Below are positions 55,058-63,273 of a stretch of 64,000 nt of DNA, piece by piece. The DNA comes from Phycisphaerae bacterium. Its GTDB lineage: Bacteria > Planctomycetota > Phycisphaerae > UBA1845 > Fen-1342. The first letter of the stretch is position 1. Each line of letters begins with the position of its first letter. Under the pieces are notes generated by a model, which worked only from the letters and a program-made list of their open reading frames with translations, was not told the origin of the DNA and searched no databases. A program made the position numbers and the translations under genes. The stretch spans positions 62,001 to 126,000 of the forward strand of contig JAUIEC010000007.1 in NCBI GenBank assembly GCA_030428945.1, given 5' to 3'.

Positions 55058-56470
55058 CTACTTCGTTCGCGGAAGGCGCACCCGAAACTCCGCCCCGCCG
55101 TCGGGGTGGTTGGCGGCCTGGACGGTGCCGCCGTGCAGGTGAGTGATCTCGCGGACGAGCGTCAGGCCCAGGCCGACGCCTTCGCCCCACTGCTCGCTGT
55201 CCGGCATCCGGAAGAACGGTTCGAACACCTGCCGCAGCGCGTCGGTCGGAATGCCCGGCCCGTGGTCGCGCACGCACAGTTCGACCTCGCTCCCGTCCAG
55301 CCGGGCCGAGACCTCGACCGGCCGGCCCGCCGGCGAGTAGCGGATCGCGTTCCGCAGCAGGTTCTGCAACAGCACCCGCAGCAACTGCGGATCGCCCGAG
55401 ACGAGCGCATCCTGGTCGTCCGGACCCGGCGGCACCAGCGTGGCCGCGAGGCGCACGTCTCCGTCGCGGGCCCGCGGACCGAACTGCTCGAGCGCCTCCA
55501 TCAGCACCTCGTTGACCGCCACCGGGCGAAAGCTGCACGGCACACCGCCATGCGCCCGCGCGAGCGTCAGCAGGCTCTCCACCAGGTACACCAGTTGCAC
55601 CAGTTCCTCTTCAACCGTCGCCACGAACGCCCGGTACTCCTCCACGCTCCGCGGCTGCTGCCGCAGGACCTGCGCCTCGGCCAGCACCACCGCAAGCGGC
55701 GTCTTCAACTCGTGCGAAGCATCGGCGACGAAGCGCTCCTGGGCCTGCACCGTCGCGGCCGCCCGGGCGCCCATCGTGTCGATCGCCCGCACCAGGACAC
55801 CGACCTCGTCCTCGCCCGCGGGTCCGAGCGGCTCCCAGCGATCACGCGGCGAGAACCCGGCGCTGCGCTCCGCCAGTTCCGCCAGCGGCGCCACCACGCG
55901 ACCGGTCAGCAGCCAGCACAACAGCCCCGCGCCCACCAGGCCCGCCAGCCCCGCCAGCAGCAGCACCCGCCGAAGTCGCGCGAGCGAACGACGCATCGCC
56001 GACGTATCGGCCGCCGCCTGCACGACCAGACCCGACCCGTCACCGCTCCCCGGGCGTACCACGTGCAGCGTGCGAATCTCGATCGGCCCCGACCCGAGAC
56101 CGCGCAGTGTCCGCGTCTCCGCCGCCCCCGGCAGCCCGTCGCCGCCCGCCGGCCAGGGCAGCGCCGCGGCGCCCAGGTTGGTGGAACGCATCAGGATTCG
56201 ATCCGGCCCGGATCCGATCTGCCAGTACAGCCCGGAGTAACGCGGCGGGCGGCCCGACGGTGCGGCCGGGAACGACACGCCCTGCTCGTCAACGCGGACC
56301 GTCTCGGCCAGGGACAGGCAGACGTCACGCAGGCGCTCGTCGAGCGCCGCCCGGAAATCGCGGGCCCGCTGCCGATCGGTGAACACACCGGCCAGCGCGC
56401 AGACCAGCGCGAAGATCAGCAGCACGCCGGCCGTCAGGCGGGTTCGCACAGAGCGGTTCCAACTCGGCAT
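55058..56470 (-). CDS. Sensor histidine kinase
   Basis: Membrane-bound two-component sensor, 470 residues from ATG 56470. Helix 1 at about 12-32, a periplasmic sensor of about 135 residues, helix 2 at about 167-190, then a HAMP linker (191-243, with PLAELAERSAGF). The phosphorylated histidine is His253 in ADASHELKTPLAVVLAEA. ATP-binding boxes: N box NLLRNAIRYSPAG, G1 DHGPGIP, F box FEPFFRM and G2 GEGVGLGLTL. Follows the response regulator by 8 bases. Signal unknown; the periplasmic domain has no recognisable fold motif. Confidence 0.95.
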   Translation of the reverse strand: MPSWNRSVRTRLTAGVLLIFALVCALAGVFTDRQRARDFRAALDERLRDVCLSLAETVRVDEQGVSFPAAPSGRPPRYSGLYWQIGSGPDRILMRSTNLGAAALPWPAGGDGLPGAAETRTLRGLGSGPIEIRTLHVVRPGSGDGSGLVVQAAADTSAMRRSLARLRRVLLLAGLAGLVGAGLLCWLLTGRVVAPLAELAERSAGFSPRDRWEPLGPAGEDEVGVLVRAIDTMGARAAATVQAQERFVADASHELKTPLAVVLAEAQVLRQQPRSVEEYRAFVATVEEELVQLVYLVESLLTLARAHGGVPCSFRPVAVNEVLMEALEQFGPRARDGDVRLAATLVPPGPDDQDALVSGDPQLLRVLLQNLLRNAIRYSPAGRPVEVSARLDGSEVELCVRDHGPGIPTDALRQVFEPFFRMPDSEQWGEGVGLGLTLVREITHLHGGTVQAANHPDGGAEFRVRLPRTK

Positions 56471-56478
56471 CCGGCCCC

Positions 56479-57162
56479 CTACTGGTCCGGCGGATCCTGG
56501 CTGAGCATGTACCCGGACCCGATCACGGTGTGAATCAGCGGGCGGCCGAACGGTCGGTCGATCTTCCGCCGCAGGGTCGACATGTAGACATCGATGACGT
56601 TGCTTTCGGGTTCGAAGTTCATGTCCCAGACCTGTTCGCCGATGGCGGTGCGGGTCAGGACGCGGTTCGGATGGCGGACGAGGTACTCGAGCAGGGCCAG
56701 TTCCTTGCCGGTCAGCCGGACCTTCTCGCCGGACCGGCGGACTTCGCGGCGCAGCAGGTCGATCTCGATGTCCTCGAACCGCAGGACGCTGGCTTCCTGG
56801 GCCTGCCCGCGGCGAAGCAGGGCCCGGACCCGCGCGAGCAGTTCGTCGAAATCGAACGGCTTGACCAGGTAGTCGTCGGCCCCGGCGTCGAGCCCGCCGA
56901 TCTTGTCGGGCGTGGTGCCCAGGGCGGTCAGCATCAGGATCGGTGTCTGCACCCCGCGACGGCGAAGGTTGCGGGCCACCAGCAACCCGTCCTGGTCCGG
57001 CAGCATCACGTCGAGGATGATCGCCGCGTAGGATTCCGAGGCGGCCAGGTGCTCGCCGTCGTGCCCGCTGTGCGTCACGTCGACCGAGTAGCCCTGCTCG
57101 CCCAGCCCGCGCTGCAGCGTCTGGGCCATCTTCGGATTGTCCTCGACCACCAGCAGGCGCAT
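56479..57162 (-). CDS. OmpR/PhoB-family response regulator
   Basis: Transcription factor partner of the adjacent kinase. ATG at 57162 (MRLLVVEDNPKMAQTLQRGL) has GGAAGG 7 bases upstream; 227 residues. Receiver domain: acidic pocket EDN (7-9), phosphoacceptor Asp51 in LDVMLPDQDG, Thr78, and Lys100 in DYLVKPFDFDELL. The C-terminal winged helix has VRLTGKELALLEYLVRHPN, LTRTAIGEQVWD and the recognition helix region NVIDVYMSTLRRKID. An in-frame upstream ATG at 57411 would add 83 residues (see the region entry). A palindrome about 370 bases upstream may be its operator. Confidence 0.95.
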   Translation of the reverse strand: MRLLVVEDNPKMAQTLQRGLGEQGYSVDVTHSGHDGEHLAASESYAAIILDVMLPDQDGLLVARNLRRRGVQTPILMLTALGTTPDKIGGLDAGADDYLVKPFDFDELLARVRALLRRGQAQEASVLRFEDIEIDLLRREVRRSGEKVRLTGKELALLEYLVRHPNRVLTRTAIGEQVWDMNFEPESNVIDVYMSTLRRKIDRPFGRPLIHTVIGSGYMLSQDPPDQ

Positions 57163-57605
57163 CGCACACCCTTCCGCCCGGGCTTCGGCCGGGTCGGGAA
57201 GGGAGCGTACCGCGCCGCGCGGGCCGTTCCCAGAAGGCGGCCCGGGTTCCCCGCGCGGCCCGGTCGCGCCCGCCTGGAGCCGGGCGTAGGCTTCGGCGGT
57301 CAGCCCGGTCCCGGCCAGCGCGTCGGCCAGGTCGTCGCCGGACTGCAGTTGCGCCTCGATCTGCGCCAGCAGGCGAAAGCGCTGCAGCGGAGTCAGGTAG
57401 CTCGGATTCATGGCAGCTTCACCACGGGTCGCCCGCAACCGGTCCGGGCCGACGTTCAACCGTCCTGCGAGCCGGACCGGGCAGGCCGGACGCGCCCGGA
57501 TGACTATCGCCCGAGGCGCTGAAGCTGGTCTGAAATCCGCATGAGCGAACCCTCATCCGGATTTCAGCGGCGGCTCATTCCGGCGCGTCATGCTCCCGGT
57601 CGACC
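57163..57605. other. Region between response regulator and C39-cassette: open N-terminal extension and palindrome
   Basis: From 57411 down to 57163 the minus strand stays open in frame with the response regulator. It starts MNPSYLTPLQRFRLLAQIEA and continues with a helical QSGDDLADALAGTGL segment, then a Gly/Pro/Arg-rich linker. This could be an N-terminal extension or a leader peptide, but the internal ATG has the better ribosome site. The rest, to 57605, contains a large palindrome at 57530-57567 and nothing else recognised. Confidence 0.4.
57530..57567. promoter_or_regulatory. Near-perfect 38-base palindrome in divergent region
   Basis: CTGAAATCCG-C-ATGAG (57530-57545), six-base centre CGAACC, then CTCAT-C-CGGATTTCAG (57552-57567): 15 of 16 positions pair. 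It lies between the divergent two-component genes and the C39/RimK cassette, so it is more likely an operator (perhaps for the response regulator) than a terminator. Confidence 0.6.
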
Positions 57606-58406
57606 ATGCCGGCCTGTGCCGGTTGGCCGGGAGAACGACCGTTGCGGAACAGATCAGCATCAGGGCAGGACGGCACGTCGGCGGGCACGACCCGGGCGCT
57701 GCGCGACTTTCACATTGACGAGCAGCCCGATGACGTCACCTGCGGGCCGACCTGCCTGCACGCCCTCTACCGGCACTTCGGCGACACGGACATCACGCTC
57801 GAACAGACGATCGCCGAAGTGAACGGACTCGACGAGGGCGGCACGCTGGCGGTCTTCCTCGGCTGCCACGCGCTGCGCCGCGGCTACCGCGCGCAGATCT
57901 ACACCTACAACCTGCACGTCTTCGATCCGACCTGGTTCGACGGACCGCACGACCTGGTCGATCGCCTGCAGCGACAGGCCGAGCTGAAAGCCGACGCCAA
58001 GCTGCGGACCGCAACGCAGGGCTACGTCGAGTTCCTGCGACTCGGCGGGCGGATCCGCCTGTCGGACCTGACCCGGGCCCGGCTGCGCAATCACCTGACC
58101 GAGGGGCGGCCGATCCTGACCGGCCTGAGCGCCACCTACCTGCACCGCTCGATGCGCGAGTTCGGACCCGAGTGCGACGAGGACGACCTGCGCGGCGGCC
58201 CGGTCGGACACTTCGTGGTCCTGTACGGCTACGATCGCCAGCGGAAGCTGGTCCGGATCGCCGATCCGATGACACCCAACCCGCTGCCCGCCGATCGCCT
58301 GTACGCCATCCCCGTCGACCGCGTGCTGGGCGCGATCCTGCTGGGCGTGCTGACCTACGACGCCAACCTGCTGGTGATCGAACCTCCGGACGAGCAAGCC
58401 CGATGA
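57606..58406 (+). CDS. C39-like cysteine peptidase
   Basis: Papain-fold peptidase of the peptidase-C39-like group, 266 residues. The catalytic cysteine is Cys46 in DDVTCGPTCLHALYRHFG, the histidine lies in GPVGHFVVLYGYD and the aspartate in RIADPMT; the triad appears complete. No signal peptide or transport domain, so it acts in the cytosol rather than as a bacteriocin exporter. ATG at 57606 is used; a TTG at 57642 has a better ribosome site (GGGAGA, 7 bases) and would shorten the N-terminus by 12 residues. It overlaps the RimK-like gene (ATGA) and opens the four-gene cassette; it may trim or release a peptide product. Confidence 0.85.
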   Translation: MPACAGWPGERPLRNRSASGQDGTSAGTTRALRDFHIDEQPDDVTCGPTCLHALYRHFGDTDITLEQTIAEVNGLDEGGTLAVFLGCHALRRGYRAQIYTYNLHVFDPTWFDGPHDLVDRLQRQAELKADAKLRTATQGYVEFLRLGGRIRLSDLTRARLRNHLTEGRPILTGLSATYLHRSMREFGPECDEDDLRGGPVGHFVVLYGYDRQRKLVRIADPMTPNPLPADRLYAIPVDRVLGAILLGVLTYDANLLVIEPPDEQAR

Positions 58407-59875
58407 ACAGCATCTTCGTCACGGACCACCTGCGGACCATGGTGCTGCCGGTTCCCAACGTTCCGGTCGTGCCCGCCCGCGAGTACCTGACCGACAGCCG
58501 CTACGGCGCCATGCGCAACCTGAAGGTCTTCAACCTGTGCCGCTCGTACCGCTACCAGACGCTCGGCTACTACGTATCGCTGCTGGCCGTCGCCCGCGGG
58601 CACAAACCCTGCCCGACCGTCGCGACGGTTGAAGACATGCGCTCGCCGGCCATCTCGCGGATCATCGCCGAAGACCTCAACAGCCTGATCGAACGCAGCC
58701 TGCGACGACTGACCTCGGACACCTTTCAGCTCAGCATCTACTTCGGCCGCAACATGGCCCGGCAGTACGAGCAGCTCAGCTCGCGCATCTTCCGCCTGTT
58801 CCCGGTCCCCCTCGCCCGCGTGCAGTTCCGCCGCGACGCCGACGGCTGGCGCCTGCTCGGCGTCAAACCGCTGGCGCTCTCCGATCTGCCCGAGTCGCAC
58901 TGGACCTTCGCCACCGAGGCGGCCGCCGCCTTCTTCGCCCGCCGCGAAGGCAGCCAGCGCGTCCGCACGCCCAGCCAGTACGAACTGGCGATCCTGCAGG
59001 ACCCGGCCGAGAAACTGCCGCCCAGCAATCGCCTGGCGCTGAAACGCTTCATGCTGGCCGCCCGCCGGGCCCGCTTCGGCGTCGAACTGATCACCCGCGA
59101 GGACTTCGGCCGCCTGGCCGAATTCGACGCGCTCTTCATCCGCGAGACCACCTCGGTCAAGCACCACACCTACCGCTTCGCCCGGCGGGCGGCGGCCGAG
59201 GGCCTGGTGGTGATCGACGATGCCGACTCGATCGCCCGCTGCAGCAACAAGGTCTACCTGGCCGAACTGCTGCAGCGCGTCGGCGTTCCGGTCCCGCGAA
59301 CGCTGATCGTCCATCGCGACAACCGGGCCGAGGTCGAAAAGCGCCTCGGCTGGCCGTGCATCCTGAAGCAGCCGGACAGTTCGTTCTCGCGCGGCGTGGT
59401 CAAGGCCGGGAATGCCGACCAGTGCGCCGCGCTGCTCAACGAGGCCTTCGAACACTCCGACCTGGTCATCGCCCAGGAGTTCGTGCCGACCGCGCACGAC
59501 TGGCGGATCGGCGTCCTCGACGGCGCGCCCCTGTTCGCCTGCAAGTACCACATGGTCGCCCGGCACTGGCAGATCGCCCGCGCCAGCGGCGCCCGCACCC
59601 AGTTCGGCAAGGTCGAGGCCCTGCCGCTTGACGAAGTCCCCGCCGGCGTCGTCAACACCGCCGTCGCCGCCGCCAACGCCATCGGACGCGGCTTCTACGG
59701 CGTCGACGTCAAGGAGTTCGAAGACCGCGTGCTGATCGTCGAAGTGAACGACAACCCGAACGTGGACGCCGGCTACGAGGACAAGATCCTCCGCCGCGAA
59801 CTGTACGACCGCGTGATCCGCGTGATCCGCGAACGAATCGAAGCCGCCCGCGGCATCGGGAGGGCCGCCCGTTGA
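58403..59875 (+). CDS. RimK-family ATP-grasp ligase with N-terminal extension
   Basis: ATP-dependent carboxylate-amine ligase of the RimK family, 490 residues, longer than E. coli RimK (300). Residues 1-190 form an N-terminal domain seen in this RimK subgroup (TDSRYGAMRNLKVFNLCRSY, YYVSLLAVARGHKPCPTV). Residues 200-480 are the ATP-grasp region: GVELITREDFGRL, VIDDADSIARCSNKVYLAEL, GWPCILKQPDSSFSRGVVKA, QEFVPTAHDWRIGVLDG and the metal-binding FEDRVLIVEVNDNPNVDAGY. These enzymes add amino acids such as glutamate to a carboxylate. Coupled by ATGA to the peptidase gene and by TTGA to the GCS2-like gene, which argues for one pathway. Substrate unknown. Confidence 0.92.
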   Translation: MNSIFVTDHLRTMVLPVPNVPVVPAREYLTDSRYGAMRNLKVFNLCRSYRYQTLGYYVSLLAVARGHKPCPTVATVEDMRSPAISRIIAEDLNSLIERSLRRLTSDTFQLSIYFGRNMARQYEQLSSRIFRLFPVPLARVQFRRDADGWRLLGVKPLALSDLPESHWTFATEAAAAFFARREGSQRVRTPSQYELAILQDPAEKLPPSNRLALKRFMLAARRARFGVELITREDFGRLAEFDALFIRETTSVKHHTYRFARRAAAEGLVVIDDADSIARCSNKVYLAELLQRVGVPVPRTLIVHRDNRAEVEKRLGWPCILKQPDSSFSRGVVKAGNADQCAALLNEAFEHSDLVIAQEFVPTAHDWRIGVLDGAPLFACKYHMVARHWQIARASGARTQFGKVEALPLDEVPAGVVNTAVAAANAIGRGFYGVDVKEFEDRVLIVEVNDNPNVDAGYEDKILRRELYDRVIRVIRERIEAARGIGRAAR

Positions 59876-61089
59876 AACCGCTGCACCTGTTCGAGGGATT
59901 CGGCGTCGAGATCGAATACGTCCTCGCCGCCAGCGCCGACCTCGCCCCCCTCCCCGCCTGCGACCAGGTCCTGCAGACCGTCGCCGGCGAAATCACCGAC
60001 GAGGTCGAGCGCGGCCTGCTGTGCTGGTCGAACGAACTCGTCCTGCACGTCGTCGAACTGAAGACCAACGGCCCGACGCCCGCTCTGCCCGGCTGCGCTG
60101 CCGTCTTCCAGGAACACGTGGAAGAGATCAACCGCATCCTGGCCGAACGCGATGGCCGACTGATGCCGACCGCGATGCACCCCAGCATGGACCCGCTGAC
60201 GCAGACGCGCCTCTGGCCGCACGACAACAGCCCGATCTACCGCTGCTTCGACCGGATCTTCGACTGCCGCGGACACGGCTGGGCCAACCTGCAGAGCGTG
60301 CACCTGAACCTGCCGTTCGTTGGTGATGACGAGTTCGGCCGCCTGCACGCCGCCATCCGACTCGTGCTGCCGCTGCTGCCGGCCCTCGCCGCCAGTTCGC
60401 CGATCGTCGCCGGCCGGATGAACGGGACGGCCGACAACCGCCTGGCGTTCTATCGCGACAACGCCCGCCGGATTCCGTCCGTGACCGGGCAGGTCATTCC
60501 CGAACCGGTCTATACCGAGGCGGACTACCGCGAGCGGATTCTGGCCCGGATCTACGCCGACCTGGCCCCGCACGATCCCGACGGCGTCCTGCGGCACGAG
60601 TGGGTCAACGCCCGCGGCGCGATCGCCCGCTTCACCCGCAACACGATCGAAATCCGCGTGCTCGATTCGCAGGAATGCCCGGCCGCCGACCTGGCGCTGC
60701 TGGAACTGATCGTCGCGGTCCTGCGCAACCTCGTCGCCGAGCGCTGGTCGTCCGCGGCCACGCAGCGCGACTGGGCGATCGAGCCGCTGGCGGGCATCCT
60801 GCGGCAGACGATCACCGCCGCCGAGCAGGCCGTCGTCGAGAATCCGGACTACCTGGCGACGTTCGGGCTGACCGGACGCAGCGCGACGGCCGGCGACATC
60901 TGGCGGCGCCTCGCGACCGCCTGTCGGGACGACCTCTCCGACGAGGCGGCGGCGCTGCTTGCGCGGCAGTTGCCGGCCGGGTGCCTGGCGACGCGGATCC
61001 GCCGCGCGGTGCAGGCCCGGCGGGACATCGCCGGCGTCTACCGCGACCTGTGCGGCTGCCTGCAGGAGGGTCGCCTGTTTGGCTGCTGA
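59872..61089 (+). CDS. Glutamate-cysteine-ligase-like (GCS2-type) amide ligase
   Basis: ATP-dependent ligase of the glutamine-synthetase-like GCS2 fold, 405 residues. TTG start with GGGAGG 8 bases upstream, overlapping the RimK-like stop (TTGA). Motifs: FEGFGVEIEYVLA (metal-binding Glu), VELKTNGPTP, NLQSVHLNLPF (active-site core), NGTADNRLAFYRDN and NTIEIRVLDSQECPAAD. The fold joins a carboxylate, often glutamate, to an amine through an acyl phosphate. It differs from canonical GshA in length and C-terminus, so glutathione synthesis should not be assumed. The partner in the cassette is an ATP-grasp ligase, giving two amide-forming enzymes in a row. Confidence 0.88.
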   Translation: MKPLHLFEGFGVEIEYVLAASADLAPLPACDQVLQTVAGEITDEVERGLLCWSNELVLHVVELKTNGPTPALPGCAAVFQEHVEEINRILAERDGRLMPTAMHPSMDPLTQTRLWPHDNSPIYRCFDRIFDCRGHGWANLQSVHLNLPFVGDDEFGRLHAAIRLVLPLLPALAASSPIVAGRMNGTADNRLAFYRDNARRIPSVTGQVIPEPVYTEADYRERILARIYADLAPHDPDGVLRHEWVNARGAIARFTRNTIEIRVLDSQECPAADLALLELIVAVLRNLVAERWSSAATQRDWAIEPLAGILRQTITAAEQAVVENPDYLATFGLTGRSATAGDIWRRLATACRDDLSDEAAALLARQLPAGCLATRIRRAVQARRDIAGVYRDLCGCLQEGRLFGC

Positions 61090-61786
61090 GCCGTACCTGC
61101 TGGTGACCTGCGAGCACGGCGGCAACCGCGTGCCGGCGGCATACCGGCGCTTCTTTCGCGGGCGGGACCGGCTGCTGGCTTCGCATCGCGGCTGGGATCC
61201 GGGGGCGCTCGAAGCGGCGCGGATCATCGCGGGCCGCCTCGGCGCCAGGCTGCTGACCTGCGAGACGACGCGCCTGCTGGTCGACCTGAACCGGCCGCTC
61301 GGTCACCCGGACCTGTTTTCCGAAGTGATGGCGACCGCGCCGGCAACGGAGCGAGCCGAGATCCTCGGCCACTGCTACCACCCCTACCACGCGTCCGTCC
61401 GCGCGGCGATCGAGGCCGGCCTGGCCCGGCACGGACGCGTCCTGCACGTGGGCGTGCACAGCTTCACCCCGGTCCGCCGCGGCGTGCGGCGCGCGGTCGA
61501 GATCGGCCTGCTCTACGACCCGGGCCGGCAGCGCGAGCGGAGCCTCTGCCGCGCCTGGCAGGCGGGGTTGATCGCCCGACTCCCGCGCCGCTTCCGTGTA
61601 CGCCGCAACCAGCCCTACCGCGGTGCAGCGGCCGGGCTGACGACGATCTGCCGCCGCCGCTACGGGCCCGCCTACCTCGGCATCGAAATCGAAATCAACC
61701 AGCGCCTGATGCGCCGCCCGGCCCGACAGCGCGCCGAACTGGCCGAACTGCTGGCCGAGACGCTGCGCGGAACGCCAGGCAGCTGA
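61079..61786 (+). CDS. N-formylglutamate amidohydrolase-like protein
   Basis: Zinc amidohydrolase-like protein of the N-formylglutamate amidohydrolase (HutG2) family, 235 residues. TTG at 61079 has AGGAGG 9 bases upstream and overlaps the GCS2-like gene by 11 bases. Conserved elements: LVTCEHGGNRVPAAYRRFF (His and Glu ligands), LASHRGWDPGALEAARII, TTRLLVDLNRPLGHP, VLHVGVHSFTPVRRG, and the C-terminal YLGIEIEINQRLM. No other histidine-degradation gene is nearby, so it probably removes an acyl group from, or trims, the cassette product. Last gene of the cassette, followed by repeat arrays. Confidence 0.9.
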   Translation: MAAEPYLLVTCEHGGNRVPAAYRRFFRGRDRLLASHRGWDPGALEAARIIAGRLGARLLTCETTRLLVDLNRPLGHPDLFSEVMATAPATERAEILGHCYHPYHASVRAAIEAGLARHGRVLHVGVHSFTPVRRGVRRAVEIGLLYDPGRQRERSLCRAWQAGLIARLPRRFRVRRNQPYRGAAAGLTTICRRRYGPAYLGIEIEINQRLMRRPARQRAELAELLAETLRGTPGS

Positions 61787-61805
61787 GTAACGAAGAACGC
61801 CCCCG

Positions 61806-61867
61806 AGTTCCCCTCGTCCCCGTTCCCCGTTCCCTTTTCCCTTTTCCCTGTTCCCTGTTCCCTGTTC
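61806..61867. repeat. GTTCCCT heptamer tandem array
   Basis: About eight imperfect 7-base units (GTTCCCC, GTTCCCT, TTTCCCT, TTTCCCT, GTTCCCT, GTTCCCT, ending GTTCAAG) just after the cassette. Same unit as at 38515-38528 and 55012-55046. On the minus strand it reads AGGGAAC. Confidence 0.7.
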
Positions 61868-61954
61868 AAGTCTGGCGTCGGTCAGGCAGGCTAAGACCGG
61901 GCAGTCCCCCACCCTTCCGCTCGCTGCGCTCGCTCAAGGACGGGCACCCTCGCC

Positions 61955-62055
61955 AGTGAGCAAGTGAACAAGTAAGCAAGTCAGCAAGTTGGCAAATGAG
62001 CAAGTCAGCGAGGAGCGATCGCGCTGTCTCACTCTTTCACTCATTCACTCGTTCA
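61955..62055. repeat. Two octamer arrays: AGTGAGCA/GTNAGCAA type and NTTCACTC type
   Basis: At 61957-62011 seven units GTGAGCAA, GTGAACAA, GTAAGCAA, GTCAGCAA, GTTGGCAA, ATGAGCAA, GTCAGCGA, the same family as the 9533 array. At 62024-62055 about four units TCTCACTC, TTTCACTC, ATTCACTC, GTTCA, the reverse complement of the GAGTGAA type seen at 38454 and 50074. The last unit contains the stop codon of the convergent RMD1 gene. Between convergent genes. Confidence 0.7.
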
Positions 62056-63168
62056 GCCGTACGCGGGCGTGAACGGCAGCAGGATCGAGACGGCGATCAG
62101 GACGATGATGACCCACTCGAGTACTTCGAGTCGCTTGGTGGAGGTCGCATCGGACATCTTCTGGTAGAGGCTCTCGGTCGCTTCCAGCTTACGCTGCACG
62201 CTCGCCTGCCAGGCTCCCAGGTCCAGCCGGGCGGCCGCCAGGTGATAGAGCCGCGCCAGGTACTGGTTGCCGAGCAGCTTGATCGCGTTGTGAACCCCCT
62301 CGAACATGACGGCCGCGTCGGTCTGGGCCGAGGCCACCCGGCTGAGCATTCGCCCGGATGCGAACGACGGCCACAGGCGCGTGCGGGCCAGGGTCGCCAG
62401 CGTTTCGTCGGCGTGGTCGAGGATCGCGTCCAGTTCGAGGTCCAGCACCCGCAGTTCGAGCAGTTCGATGTTCGCGTGCTGCAGCACCGAGATCACGTCG
62501 TCCGGCTCCGCGTCGAACAGCACGGCCGCGTTCCAGTCGATCACGACCAGGTCGACCGTCGAGTACGACATCAGCCCCAGCATCGAACGCTGCACCTGTT
62601 CGTCCGACAGCGTGATCTGTTCGGCTTCGATCGCGCGGGCCAGCACGGCCCGGTTGGATTCGAGCAGGTCATGCGGCGATGCCCCGCCGGTCCATTCGGT
62701 CACCGCGAACACGGCGTAGTCCTCGACCGCGTCGGCCAGGTGCGGGCGCTCGATGGCCGGGCGAATCGCGTCCATCACGCGACGGACCCGCTCGCGGGCG
62801 TCCGACTCGAGCGCTGCGTGCTCGTACAGTTCCGAACTGAGCCCCGCCAACTGGTCGAGCCGCCCCGGCAGCGGCAGCCGATAGGTCAGCAGCGCGGCCC
62901 CGAAGTCGTAGATCAGGACTTCGGCCGCCGCTTCGGTCGTAACGTCACCGACCGCGACCGGCCCGCCGTCCACCACCACGCGCAGCGGCGGCGGACTGTA
63001 GTCGAACCATGCCGGCGCAGGCCGCCGGGCCCGCAGCACCCGCTGCCGCGTCGCGGTCTGCACGAGCGGCGTGGCCGCATCGAGATCAATCTGGAAACCG
63101 ATATCAAACGCAAACAGGGCGAGCGTGTACCCGCCGATTGCTACCGACGAAGCAGTCGCTTCTGACAT
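62053..63168 (-). CDS. RMD1/DUF155 family membrane protein
   Basis: Protein of the DUF155 (RMD1/Sif2) family, known in yeast mitochondria and many bacteria but without a settled biochemical role. 371 residues. Conserved C-terminal block: GNQYLARLYHLAAARLDLGA, then VQRKLEATESLYQKMSDATS and TKRLEVLEWVIIVLIAVSIL, ending in one transmembrane helix that anchors the protein with a very short tail. N-terminal half (about 5-130) starts VAIGGYTLALFAFDIGF. GAGG lies 10 bases before the ATG. The stop codon is inside the NTTCACTC repeat. Confidence 0.92.
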   Translation of the reverse strand: MSEATASSVAIGGYTLALFAFDIGFQIDLDAATPLVQTATRQRVLRARRPAPAWFDYSPPPLRVVVDGGPVAVGDVTTEAAAEVLIYDFGAALLTYRLPLPGRLDQLAGLSSELYEHAALESDARERVRRVMDAIRPAIERPHLADAVEDYAVFAVTEWTGGASPHDLLESNRAVLARAIEAEQITLSDEQVQRSMLGLMSYSTVDLVVIDWNAAVLFDAEPDDVISVLQHANIELLELRVLDLELDAILDHADETLATLARTRLWPSFASGRMLSRVASAQTDAAVMFEGVHNAIKLLGNQYLARLYHLAAARLDLGAWQASVQRKLEATESLYQKMSDATSTKRLEVLEWVIIVLIAVSILLPFTPAYG

Positions 63169-63273
63169 GCCAATGCGTCCTCACCAGGGGGCCAGCCGCC
63201 CGCCGCGATATGATACGGATCCGCAACCCCGTTCGCCGTGGCCACCCGCCGGATTTCTGCAACGGACCGCGGG

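Noticed and set aside
61079..61786. Assigning the last cassette gene to histidine degradation
   Set aside because: No hutH, hutU or hutI nearby; overlap with the ligase genes argues for a role in their pathway.
61868..61954. Possible small RNA or gene between the repeat arrays (GC-rich TCGCTGCGCTCGCTC segment)
   Set aside because: Short, no open frame with a ribosome site, no recognised RNA motif.
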